DNA of 64,000 nucleotides from Anaerolineae bacterium. GTDB lineage: Bacteria; Chloroflexota; Anaerolineae; Aggregatilineales; Phototrophicaceae. Below the pieces are notes generated by a model. It was not told where the DNA came from, did not search any database, and saw only the letters and a program-made list of their open reading frames with translations. A program made the translations under genes and the position numbers. The stretch is from the NCBI GenBank assembly GCA_022824365.1, contig JAJEAA010000034.1, forward strand, positions 1 to 64,000, in the 5' to 3' direction. Shown here piece after piece: positions 44,607 through 53,192 of this stretch (positions are counted from its first letter, which is position 1; each line of letters starts with the position of its first letter).

Positions 44607-46276
44607 TTCACCCGCCACTCAAAGGGCATGAGGCATTGCGCCCGATTGCTCAACCGCTCGACGCCCTCCAGCACATACCCCGCCAGCGCCGCCGGATTCT
44701 GCTCCGCGACCTGCGCGCCGATGGGTTTGCCCTTCTCGCGTACGAGCACCGCTGGCGCCGCCTCCGGCAAACTCGCCAATTCACGCGCTTTGTCGATGGC
44801 GGTCCGCAAATTGCCCAGCTCATCAACCAAGCCGCGCTCCAGCGCCTGCGCGCCGGTCCAGACGCGGCCGCCACCGATGGCGTCGACTTCGTCGGGGGAC
44901 TGGCCGCGGCTTTCTGCCACGCGCCCGATGAATTGCGCATAGATATGCTCGATGCCGCTGCGGATCATATCGCGCTGCTCGTCGCTGAAGTGGCTCTCTC
45001 CCGCGTTTAAGTTGGCGTTGTCGCCGCGCAGATAGGAATAAGCGTTGAAGCGCAGCTTCTTTAGCATCTCATTATTCACGAGCTTGCCCATAATGACGCC
45101 GATCGAGCCGGTGATCGTGCCCGCTTGCGCCACAATCCAATGCGCCGGCGTCGCGATATAGTAGCCGCCGGAGGCCGCCACGCCGCCCATGTAAACCACG
45201 AGCGGGCGGGACTTGGCGAATTCGCCCAGCGCCGACGCCATTGATTCCGATGCCGTTGCCGAGCCGCCGCCGCTGTCGATATACAGCGCCAGCGCGCCGC
45301 ATTGCGGATCCCGCATCAGGTTGCGCACTTGCTGATTCAGCGTGATATCGCCCAGCCGCTCGCCGCCGACGAAGGGAATGGGGATGGGCATATCGCTCGG
45401 CGGGGTCGCGCTTTCGCCATCGACAATCATGCCGCCGGCATAAATCACAGCCACATACTTCCCGCTGAAATCCCGCTCCGGCAAGTAGACCTGCCCGTTC
45501 GCCTCTTCCCACATGGTGATCTTGCTGACGCCGAGGTATTCGAGCAGCTTCTCCTCGTTCATGACGCCATCGACATAACCGGCCTCCAGCGCCGCGTCAC
45601 CCAGGTGCAGAGCGCCGTCGATCATGTATTTGACCTCGTCCGGCTTCATCTTCCGGGTAGCGGCGATGCCATCAATGACCGTCTCATAGATCGAATCCAG
45701 CAGCCAATTGGTCTGGTCTCGACCTTCGGGCGAAGGCTCCGCGCGCGTCAGCATGTCGGCCGCGCTCTTGTAGGGGGAGATGGCCACCGAGTCGAATGTT
45801 AAGCCGGCCGCGCTCATGCCTTCCTTGAGGAAGACCTGCTGACTGAAGAGACCCGATGTCTCGAGCATACCGCCGGGCGGCAGCAAGATCTCGTCACCAG
45901 CGCTGGCGACGAAATAGTCCAATGTGCGATAGCCGGGCGCGTAACTCAACACCCGCTTGCCCTTTTCCCGCAGGCGCAGGATGGCGTCGCGCATCGTCTG
46001 CAAGTCGGCCGTGCTGGCGGATAAGCCGCGGAAATACAAAATCACGCCGAGTGTGCGCGGGTCATCGCCGATGCGTTCCAGCGCGTCGACGAACTCCATC
46101 AGGCTCATCGGCGGCGCGCCCAAGATCTGCCGCTGAATCACGTTGCGCTCTTTGGGCACGGGCGCGAAGGACGATGGCGCCTTGATCATGACATAATCGA
46201 TCGCCCTGACGCGCGCTCGCTGCATATTGAGCAGGCTGACGCTCATCTGCTGGATGAGTCGCATGGTTTTGGACAT
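44603..46276 (-). CDS. sppA: Signal peptide peptidase SppA (protease IV type)
   Basis: 557 residues with both SppA domains. The Lys of the dyad is in SPYKSAADML (about residue 169) and the Ser in GGVAASGGYYIATPA (about 368). GSIGVIMGKL follows as in SppA. The start at 46276 begins MSKTMRLIQQMSVSLLNMQR; no clear N-terminal TM helix is present, unlike E. coli SppA. The enzyme degrades cleaved signal peptides. It is coupled to the DUF488 gene. Confidence 0.93.
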   Translation of the reverse strand: MSKTMRLIQQMSVSLLNMQRARVRAIDYVMIKAPSSFAPVPKERNVIQRQILGAPPMSLMEFVDALERIGDDPRTLGVILYFRGLSASTADLQTMRDAILRLREKGKRVLSYAPGYRTLDYFVASAGDEILLPPGGMLETSGLFSQQVFLKEGMSAAGLTFDSVAISPYKSAADMLTRAEPSPEGRDQTNWLLDSIYETVIDGIAATRKMKPDEVKYMIDGALHLGDAALEAGYVDGVMNEEKLLEYLGVSKITMWEEANGQVYLPERDFSGKYVAVIYAGGMIVDGESATPPSDMPIPIPFVGGERLGDITLNQQVRNLMRDPQCGALALYIDSGGGSATASESMASALGEFAKSRPLVVYMGGVAASGGYYIATPAHWIVAQAGTITGSIGVIMGKLVNNEMLKKLRFNAYSYLRGDNANLNAGESHFSDEQRDMIRSGIEHIYAQFIGRVAESRGQSPDEVDAIGGGRVWTGAQALERGLVDELGNLRTAIDKARELASLPEAAPAVLVREKGKPIGAQVAEQNPAALAGYVLEGVERLSNRAQCLMPFEWRVK

Positions 46277-46295
46277 AGTGCGGAATCCTTTGTTT

Positions 46296-46326
46296 AACCA
46301 CAGAGATACGGAGGGCAAAGAGAAAA
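46296..46326. repeat. CTCTGTG short repeat, copy 2 (inverse)
   Basis: ACCACAGAGATACGGAGGGC and AAAGAGAAAA read as the complement of the CTCTGTG series, between the beta-helix gene and the SppA start. Confidence 0.4.
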
Positions 46327-46351
46327 CGATATGTTTTCCTCTAACTGACCT

Positions 46352-47992
46352 CTATTCTTCGTGTACGTATTCTATCGCGCCAATGTCGCAAGCTTCGCCT
46401 TGCGGACGCGCTGTGCCGATCTGGTCGGTTTCCGGGCAGTAGTCAGTAAGGGCAGCGTCAATGGCAGGGCTGTCGGCCATTAGTGGGAAATACGCTGGCG
46501 AGCCGTCTTCGGGTTGGACAAGGTTGCCGAGCATGGGGTCGCCGCTTAATTTGGCGTCGCATGAACCGTCTTTGATGAGATTGCCTTGTGACTGACTGAG
46601 TCCGCCCATGCAGTCGCTGCCAACATTATCGGCGAGGATGCTGCTATAGAGATGGACGGTGGCTATTGGAAACGCATCCACCAGAATGCCGCCGCCGGTT
46701 TCGGCAGAGTTGGCAATCAACGTCAGGTGAGAGAGAGTCGCCACCGATGACTCTGACCCATTGTCAAAAAGGAGCATGCCTCCGCCTTCCGCGGCCGAGT
46801 TGCTGACGAAACTGCTGCTGTCAATGCTCAGCTGTCCCAGGTTGAATATGGCGCCACCTCGTTTATCGGCGCCGTTAGCATTGAAGGCCGTACTCATAAC
46901 TCTTAGCCCACCGACGTTAACAATTGCGCCTCCGATTCCCGCCGCGTTTTCAGTGAAGCTGCTCTCGCTGACGATCAACTCTCCGTCTTTTTTATTATAG
47001 ATGGCCCCGCCCGCGCCCGTCACGTAGGGGTGGTAGTTGCGATCGGTTTCAGTCGACTCTCCGTATGCGACTATATGGCCGCCGGCGCCCGCGATGTTGG
47101 CCTCAAAGACACTGCGAACTACGTTCAATTGCTCAGAGTTAATAATTGCGCCGCCATCCTGCACAGAAGAGTTTCGAATGAATAGGCTGTTGGCTATGGT
47201 TTGCTCTCCAGAGTTTATGATCGCGCCGCCGTCTTCGGCGAAATTGAAAGTAATGGCGCTGCGTTGAATAATGGACTCCCCGATGCTGTGAATCGCGCCG
47301 CCGAAGCCAGCCCTGTTAAGTTCTAGCAGGCTATCCGTGAGGAGCAGCGCTCCCAAGTTGGCGATCGCGCCGCCAGCGTGACCATCGTTATTGAGGAACC
47401 GGCTCTCGCGGACGTTCAACTCCGCGCCTGCAAGATTTTCAATAGCGCCGGGACCCGCGTACGATGAGTTTTCGACAAAGGTGCTGCTGATGACGGTCAG
47501 CTTTCCTCCGTTGCGTATTGCGCCGCCTATACCAGCCACATTTTGCGAAAAGACACTATCGGTGACGTTCAACTTGCCTTCGTTGTATATGGCGCCGCCT
47601 TCTCCACTCCATAAGCCCGGCGCATTCTCGGGTCCCGATCTGCCGTCAACTAACGTCAATTGCTCGATTGTCAGTGTTCCACTCGCTTCTACATAGAAAA
47701 TGCGATAGACGAGCGCGCCGCTGATGCTGTAGCCGCCGCCTTCGATTGTCATCTCCGTGGTGATGTGAGGCAGTTCGGACTCGAGCGTCACGTCCGCGGA
47801 AAGCGTTATCACGTCCGCGCCATCGCCGGCAACGCAACCACCAAACGCCTCATCCCTGTTCGCCGCCGTGATCGCGTCCGCCAACGCGCAGTCCGCATCG
47901 ACGACGATATCCGCCGCTAAGCTCGGCGCCGCCGCTAAAAGCAGCCCTAGCAATACGAAAGCGGAAGCAAACCTACTAGCAGTCACTACCAC
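46352..47992 (-). CDS. Secreted right-handed beta-helix protein, choice-of-anchor Q type
   Basis: 546 residues. It has a signal peptide (FASAFVLLGLLLAAAPSLAA), the cysteine-containing DADCALADAITAANRDEAFG start typical of these adhesins, and about 12 imperfect GGAI-x-N-x-G repeats with S-x-F-x-x-N strands. It ends with SPAIDAALTDYC and CDIGAIEY, the choice-of-anchor Q motif. It is a surface or secreted polymer-binding protein. The repeat region is prone to misalignment. Confidence 0.85.
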   Translation of the reverse strand: MVVTASRFASAFVLLGLLLAAAPSLAADIVVDADCALADAITAANRDEAFGGCVAGDGADVITLSADVTLESELPHITTEMTIEGGGYSISGALVYRIFYVEASGTLTIEQLTLVDGRSGPENAPGLWSGEGGAIYNEGKLNVTDSVFSQNVAGIGGAIRNGGKLTVISSTFVENSSYAGPGAIENLAGAELNVRESRFLNNDGHAGGAIANLGALLLTDSLLELNRAGFGGAIHSIGESIIQRSAITFNFAEDGGAIINSGEQTIANSLFIRNSSVQDGGAIINSEQLNVVRSVFEANIAGAGGHIVAYGESTETDRNYHPYVTGAGGAIYNKKDGELIVSESSFTENAAGIGGAIVNVGGLRVMSTAFNANGADKRGGAIFNLGQLSIDSSSFVSNSAAEGGGMLLFDNGSESSVATLSHLTLIANSAETGGGILVDAFPIATVHLYSSILADNVGSDCMGGLSQSQGNLIKDGSCDAKLSGDPMLGNLVQPEDGSPAYFPLMADSPAIDAALTDYCPETDQIGTARPQGEACDIGAIEYVHEE

Positions 47993-47995
47993 CCA

Positions 47996-48024
47996 CTCTG
48001 CGCTCTCTACGTCCTCTGTGGTTA
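47996..48024. repeat. CTCTGTG short repeat, copy 3
   Basis: CTCTGCGCTCTCTACGTCC then TCTGTGGTTA, between the beta-helix gene start and the 3' end of the epimerase gene. Confidence 0.4.
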
Positions 48025-48966
48025 GATGTTTTCACCCAACCGCTGCATATGCGCGATCGTCTCGGCGATGCCCTCAGCCAACGACGTCTCATACACGGTG
48101 CCGAAGCTCTCCCGCAGCGCGCTGTCATCGAAGCCCTCGGGGAAAGGCAGCGGCTGCTCCGCCACATCAATCTCCGCCTCGGGCAAGACGTCCTTGGCGA
48201 AGCCGACAAACTCCGAAACAGTCGCCGGCTTCCCGCCCAGATTGAAGCCGTACGCGCCAGCAAGCGGTTGCTCGGCCGCCAGGATGAATTGCCGCGCCAC
48301 GTCGGCCGCCAGTTGAAATTGCATCGCGCCGCTGAAGCCGATCCTGTAGGGCTGTCCCTTGATCGCCGCTGCCAATGCTTTGGTTGGCTCGCTGGTCATG
48401 CCTTGATCCCGCCCGACGCCGTAGACCGTGTAGGGGCGCAGGCAGGCGCTGCTGATGCCCTCATCGTAGAAGTAAACCTTGGCCGCTTGCTCGGTGCAGG
48501 CTTTGTAGGCGCCGTAGAGCGTGCGCGGATTCTGCGGCGCGTCGTTGGCGATCAAACCAGGCGGGAACTCCGACGGCGGTCCGTAAACGCCGATGGACGA
48601 AGCGTAGGCGATGTGACTGATGCCTTGCGCCTTGGCTGCCTCGAAGACGTTGATCGTGCCAACGACGTTGACCTCCGCGCCCAGTGGCGGATTGGCGCGA
48701 CAAAATGGTACTTGCAATGCCGCCAGGTGAATCACGTGTGTGATCTTATGCTCGGCGAACACCGCTTTTACCGCCTCGCTATCGCGCAGGTCGCCTTGCA
48801 CGAAGCTGATGTCTGCTTGCTCTTCCGCGCTCATCAGCCAGTTGATGCGATGCCGATCGTCGCTCAAGTCGAAGTTCACCGCCCGCTTGCCGCTGCGTCG
48901 CAAATGGGTGAGCGCCCAGGCGCCGATACAGCCCATGCCGCCAGTGACGAGGTAAGTATCCGCCAT
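48022..48966 (-). CDS. NAD-dependent epimerase/dehydratase (extended SDR)
   Basis: 314 residues. The nucleotide site is VTGGMGCIGAW (GxxGxxG, residues 7-17). The catalytic YxxxK is in YGAYKACTEQAAKVY, with the Ser in ASSIGVYGP. It ends AEGIAETIAHMQRL. It would act on a nucleotide sugar or sugar acid. The FAH-type gene lies 2 bases upstream, so they may share a catabolic role. Confidence 0.9.
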   Translation of the reverse strand: MADTYLVTGGMGCIGAWALTHLRRSGKRAVNFDLSDDRHRINWLMSAEEQADISFVQGDLRDSEAVKAVFAEHKITHVIHLAALQVPFCRANPPLGAEVNVVGTINVFEAAKAQGISHIAYASSIGVYGPPSEFPPGLIANDAPQNPRTLYGAYKACTEQAAKVYFYDEGISSACLRPYTVYGVGRDQGMTSEPTKALAAAIKGQPYRIGFSGAMQFQLAADVARQFILAAEQPLAGAYGFNLGGKPATVSEFVGFAKDVLPEAEIDVAEQPLPFPEGFDDSALRESFGTVYETSLAEGIAETIAHMQRLGENI

Positions 48967-48968
48967 GG

Positions 48969-49844
48969 CTAAGCCTCGACCATGCGATTGGCCAGCTTGC
49001 CCAGCCCTTCGACTTCGACGATGTACTCATCGCCGGGCTTGAGCCAAACGCGCGGGTCCATGCCCAAGATGACGCCTTCGGGCGTGCCGGTGCTGATGAC
49101 ATCGCCCGGCTCGAGCGTCATGATTTGGCTGGCGTAGGCGATGACTTCGGCAACGCTGAAAATCATATCGGCTGTATTGCTGTCTTGCCGCAGTTCGCCA
49201 TTCAGCCAGCCCTTGATCGCCAGGTTCTGCGGATCGGGTATCTCGTCCGCCGTGACCACATAAGGTCCCAGAGGCAGAAATTTGTCGAGGGTCTTGCCCA
49301 GCAGCCACTGCCCGCTGCGCATTTGCAAATCGCGCTCGCTGAGGTCATTCATGTTGCAATAACCGAAAACAGTATCCAGCGCCTTGTCAACCGAGACATT
49401 GCGCGCCCGCGCTCCCATGACCACGCCCAATTCCGATTCATAATCGACCGTCTTCCAATCGGCTTGCAGCGGGATGTCTTCGTTTGGCGCGGCGATTGTG
49501 TTATTGAACTTGCTGAAGAGCACCGGCTCCGCGGGCGGCGCCATGCCGGACTCGGCCGCGTGCTTTTGATAATTCAAGCCCACGCAAAGGATCTTGCCCG
49601 GGTTTGGCACGGCCGGCGCGTATGTCACGTCAGCTTCGTCGACGTAAAGCGCATCGTCGTCGGCCGCGTCTGCCAAGGAGGAGAGCGCTCCGAGGGCTTC
49701 GTTTCCCTGCGCATAGACCTCGTCAGGGCTCGCCGGGCATTTCAATCCGGTCGCCGCTACCGCCGCCGCCGCATCCAGAATGCCGCGCGCCGTCTTGATG
49801 CCCAGCTTGATGCCATCGTCTCTTTGATAGGTTGTCAGAATCAT
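48969..49844 (-). CDS. Fumarylacetoacetate hydrolase family protein
   Basis: 291 residues; the start at 49844 has AAAAGGAC before it. The FAH fold is shown by ILCVGLNYQKHAAESGMAPP, VLFSKFNNTIAAPNEDIPL, DYESELGVVMGARARNVS (metal Glu), YCNMNDLSERDLQ and GDVISTGTPEGV. Family members hydrolyse beta-diketones or dehydrate sugar acids (as in fucose and galactonate paths). The epimerase gene follows. Confidence 0.92.
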   Translation of the reverse strand: MILTTYQRDDGIKLGIKTARGILDAAAAVAATGLKCPASPDEVYAQGNEALGALSSLADAADDDALYVDEADVTYAPAVPNPGKILCVGLNYQKHAAESGMAPPAEPVLFSKFNNTIAAPNEDIPLQADWKTVDYESELGVVMGARARNVSVDKALDTVFGYCNMNDLSERDLQMRSGQWLLGKTLDKFLPLGPYVVTADEIPDPQNLAIKGWLNGELRQDSNTADMIFSVAEVIAYASQIMTLEPGDVISTGTPEGVILGMDPRVWLKPGDEYIVEVEGLGKLANRMVEA

Positions 49845-49943
49845 GGTCGTCCTTTTCATCCCAAATTGAATCGGCGCTCATTCTACCCTTTGTCGCTGCT
49901 GCGCGGCAATTGCCGTCTAGTGCTGAATCGACGCTTAAAGGCT

Positions 49944-50230
49944 TGTTCGCTACTGGAAATTCCGCGTCAAGTTCGCTTTCCAGACTCGCTTTAATACGCG
50001 AACATTTGGTCGAATATCATGCCTGTTTGTGCTACACTGATTGTCATGAACGCCATTTCGCCAATAGAGCATCTATTACTCCAAGCATGCCATGTCGCTC
50101 AAGCACAAACGCTACCCCCCCCGATGGTATATACATACAGTATCGATACAGTGACGAATTTTCCGGCGTTTTCAGGGTATTTCAGGAGTTTTAGCGGCGC
50201 TTTAGGGTAGATGACTGCGGGCTGTTTCCG
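49944..50230. repeat. 280-bp intergenic repeat, copy B
   Basis: Homologous to 23010-23282 over its full length. A 6-base insertion (TATTTC region) and several small indels separate the copies. The element carries TTGTGCTACACTGA, like an extended -10, then the ATG block. Copy B lies between the FAH-type gene and the PIG-L gene; no gene was found in 49845-50379. Confidence 0.75.
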
Positions 50231-50379
50231 ACATTGAAGCGGCGCCAATGTCAATATTCGACTCCTAACAGCTGCAAACCCAAGCGGGCGCTGGCTTTCC
50301 GCTTTGCGCGAGCGCTGAATTCCATTGCGCCTCCGTGCAAATCTGGGCAAACAACCTTGGATTGGAGACCAGGCTTGGA

Positions 50380-51189
50380 TCAGCTCTGCGCGCCAAGACG
50401 CTCCTGCTCCTCGTCAAACAAGCTCTTGCGCTCTTCGTCAAATTTCATCACCCGGAAGTACTCTGCATACCCGACGCCGACCTGCTTGCCAGCTTCCCGG
50501 TTGTGCTCTGTGATCCACTTCTTCGCCCCGTTGTCGAAGTCTTCGCCCGCGCCGATCTGCGAGACATGCGCGCCCAGCGCCGCCATCTTCAGCTCGACCC
50601 TGTCGCTGATATCGACGAAATGCGTCGCCTCTTGCGTCAGGTCCATATAGAGTTCGCCAATCTTGTGCGGTTCGTAGCCTTCCGCCAGCAACTCCGGGAA
50701 GATAGGTCTGGTCTCGGCGCTGGGGAAGGCGGCATAGAGCGTCGCCTCGCCGGCCGCGCGATGATCCGGGTGATTGATGTACTGGCTGCGCACGAAGACC
50801 GTGGTCGGATCCTGGCAGACGACGCGGTAAGGTTTCGTCTCGCGGATGATGCGCGTCAAGTCCCGCCGCAGCGCGAGCGAAGCTTGCAGCGCGCCATCGG
50901 GATAATCGAGGAAGCGGACGTCCTGGACGCCGACTATGGCGGCCGCTTTCAATTGCTCCTCCCGCCGCAACGCGACGAGTTCGGGGCGGGCAAGCGTCGG
51001 GTCATTGCTGCCCGAGCCGCCATCGGTGATGATGACGTAGGTGACGGTGGCGCCCTCGTCGTGGATCCAGCGCGCCACGCTGCCGGCCGCGCCGAATTCG
51101 ATGTCGTCATGATGGGCGGCTGTCACCACGATATGGTAGGGATCGTCGCGTTGCGGGGCGGGCTGGAGTTTTTCGTAGTCCACTGGCAT
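50380..51189 (-). CDS. PIG-L (LmbE-type) deacetylase family protein
   Basis: About 269 residues; the start at 51189 has AAGGACAG before it. The zinc site begins AAHHDDIEFG (AHHDD, residues 25-29) and NHPDHRAAG supplies a further His. The VTYVIITDGGSGSND region and DVRFLDYPDGAL are standard. It would deacetylate an N-acetyl sugar or similar. The final part is helical with many Glu. Confidence 0.9.
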   Translation of the reverse strand: MPVDYEKLQPAPQRDDPYHIVVTAAHHDDIEFGAAGSVARWIHDEGATVTYVIITDGGSGSNDPTLARPELVALRREEQLKAAAIVGVQDVRFLDYPDGALQASLALRRDLTRIIRETKPYRVVCQDPTTVFVRSQYINHPDHRAAGEATLYAAFPSAETRPIFPELLAEGYEPHKIGELYMDLTQEATHFVDISDRVELKMAALGAHVSQIGAGEDFDNGAKKWITEHNREAGKQVGVGYAEYFRVMKFDEERKSLFDEEQERLGAQS

Positions 51190-51302
51190 CGTCTGTCCTT
51201 GGGTTTCTTGTTGCTGGCTCAACTTGGTATTCGTTGCATTATCGTTTAGACTTTGAATACGTCAATGATCTTCGCAGATCAACTTGCTGGAGGAAGGCGC
51301 GC

Positions 51303-51551
51303 ATGATTAATCACGGACGCGACCCGGGTACGAAACCCCAAGTGGATGATGCGCTAGATTTGATAGACGAAAAATGCGCCGTCGAATCATTAGTCGAAGA
51401 CACGGATCCGGCGAGCTATCGCGACCTGACTAAGGCAGAGGCGCTTGAAGGTGTTGCCGACGGAGTTCGCGATTTCCTGGCGGGCGATTTCAGACCGGCC
51501 GATGAGTGTTACGACGAATTAGGCTGGCAATTATCCGACGATGAAACGTAG
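51303..51551 (+). CDS. Antitoxin-like protein of a RelE/ParE-type pair
   Basis: An 82-residue acidic protein. GGAGGA lies upstream of the ATG at 51303. The sequence TKAEALEGVADGVRDFLAGD is helix-rich as in antitoxins. It overlaps the toxin gene at 51541 by 11 bases. No DNA-binding motif is obvious. It is intact although the toxin is not. Confidence 0.7.
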   Translation: MINHGRDPGTKPQVDDALDLIDEKCAVESLVEDTDPASYRDLTKAEALEGVADGVRDFLAGDFRPADECYDELGWQLSDDET

Positions 51552-51838
51552 TGTCAACTTCGGCGACAGGTTCATACGAGATATCAAAAGTCTGCAGAAG
51601 CGTTTTCCGTTGATGGAGCTAGACGTCAAGGCCTGTCGGCGCGAGATCGAATCAGGTGAAATCCTTGGGGACCGGGTGACGGACATCGGTGCTGTAGTTT
51701 ATAAGACACGACTGCCGAATCGATCTGCAAGACGGGGAAAGCGCGGCGACTTTCCTCCACATTTATTCCAAGTCAGACAAGAACGACGCGAGCCCAAGCG
51801 AGATAAGGAACTTTCTTCGTGATCTCGGGCTAAACTAG
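51541..51838 (+). pseudogene. RelE/ParE-type toxin with internal deletion and frameshift
   Basis: The frame starts MKRSVNFGDRFIRDIKSLQK and runs to LPNRSARRGKRG, the normal middle of a RelE-type toxin. The next segment (usually GFR-x-IY-type strands) is missing and the frame shifts. In another frame the C-terminal part continues as LHIYSKSDKNDASPSEIRNF then LRDLGLN to a stop at 51838. A short deletion (about 30-40 bases, not a multiple of three) explains this. The toxin is probably inactive. Confidence 0.75.
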
Positions 51839-51945
51839 AGTGCTAATTGACATTTCCAACGCCTCGCAGATTACCCCACAAATCACATTCTCAACTGCCG
51901 CCGCAAGCATTATCATTGCCGTCATTCTAGCTGGAGTTTCACCGT

Positions 51946-53181
51946 ATGCCTCGTCGCTATCGGCTTTTGTGGTCAGTCTGCATCGGGCACCTGACCAATG
52001 ACATCTTCGCGTCAATGACGCCGGTCCTGCTGACGTTCTTGGCGGCTAGCATCTTGCCGATGAGCAATATACAGATCGGCTTGACCGTCGGCATCGCCCA
52101 ACTGCTCAACGCTTTGCCACAGCCCTTCTTCGGCCTGCGCGCCGATCGCAGCGGCGGTCGCCGTCTGGGCTCGCTCGGCCTGCTGCTCCATGTCGGCTTG
52201 TTCACGCTTGCGGTCGCGCTCGCGGCGCTGACGCAGCAATACTGGCTGATGTTCTTCCCCCTGGTTATCGCGCCTATCGGAAGCGCGGCCTTGCATCCCG
52301 TTGGCGCGTTGCACGCCGCCGAATCCGTGCCGCGCCGCTCCGCCTTTCACATGGCCATCTTCTTCTTGATGGGGCAGACCGGGTTGGCGCTGGGACCCGC
52401 CATCGCCGGCATCCTGCTCGACCAAGCCAATCCCAACCTGCTGGGTCGTATGGGCGAGCTGGTTGGCGTCTCAGCTTTCGGCATCCAAAGCGATGTGACG
52501 CCGATTCTCTGGCTTTCGCTGATATCGATCCCGGGCATTGCGCTCATGTGGACGAGCATTCCCAAGCATCATGAGCATCACGCGGCGCAGGACGAGCGGA
52601 AGTCCCAAGGCGACGACGGCGTGAAACAGCACTTCCCGCTGCTAGCTTTTGTCATCCTCGGTTTGATTGTGGTGCTGCGCGGCTTGGGTCAACAAGGGTC
52701 GGTGGCTTTCGTGCCGTTGCTTTTCCAGCAGAAGGGCTGGAGCCCGGCCGCCTATGGGGTCATCACCAGTTCGTACTGGATCGCTTCCGGTGTATCCGGG
52801 TTGATCTTCGGGCGCCTGGCCGACCATTTCGACCGCCGCAAGGTGATGATGCTGAGCATGATACTTTCGGCGCCAGCCTTCTTCCTGCTGCCGGCGCATG
52901 AGGGCGCGTTCGCCTTTTTCCTGGCGATGGCGGCCGGTGGCTTGTCCGGCGGCGCGCACAGCCTCATCGTTGTCATGGCGCAAGATTTGATCCCGCTGCG
53001 CAAAGGGTTCGCCTCGGGCGCTATCCTGGGTTTTATCTTCGGCACCGGCGCGATCGGCTCGCTGGCGATTGGCGCGATTTCGGATCAGATCGGCTTGGGG
53101 GCGACATTTGAGATTGTCGCTGTGATCATCGCTGTGGCGGGCTTGCTCAGCCTGTTGCTGCCGCGGCAGGTGAAAGCTTAG
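51946..53181 (+). CDS. MFS transporter, Fsr-like
   Basis: 411 residues, 12 predicted TM helices with a central charged loop (HHEHHAAQDERKSQGDDG). The N-terminal SVCIGHLTNDIFASMTPVLL and QIGLTVGIAQLLNALPQPFFG with LRADRSGGRR form the A-motif region and resemble the fosmidomycin-resistance family. It would export a drug or metabolite. A glycosyltransferase gene follows after 11 bases, so they may be one transcript. Confidence 0.85.
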   Translation: MPRRYRLLWSVCIGHLTNDIFASMTPVLLTFLAASILPMSNIQIGLTVGIAQLLNALPQPFFGLRADRSGGRRLGSLGLLLHVGLFTLAVALAALTQQYWLMFFPLVIAPIGSAALHPVGALHAAESVPRRSAFHMAIFFLMGQTGLALGPAIAGILLDQANPNLLGRMGELVGVSAFGIQSDVTPILWLSLISIPGIALMWTSIPKHHEHHAAQDERKSQGDDGVKQHFPLLAFVILGLIVVLRGLGQQGSVAFVPLLFQQKGWSPAAYGVITSSYWIASGVSGLIFGRLADHFDRRKVMMLSMILSAPAFFLLPAHEGAFAFFLAMAAGGLSGGAHSLIVVMAQDLIPLRKGFASGAILGFIFGTGAIGSLAIGAISDQIGLGATFEIVAVIIAVAGLLSLLLPRQVKA

Positions 53182-53192
53182 GGCGACGCCGC

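Noticed and set aside
46352..47992. A repeat array or CRISPR-like structure in the beta-helix gene
   Set aside because: The periodic GGAI and S-x-F motifs are coding repeats of a beta helix, with variable spacing and a signal peptide.
48431..48442. TGTAGGGGCGC inside the epimerase gene as a REP
   Set aside because: It lies in coding sequence, has no hairpin arm and fits the protein sequence; chance match.
48049..48972. A 307-codon plus frame
   Set aside because: It is the antisense of the epimerase gene with GxxGxxG and YxxxK; no domain was seen in the frame itself.
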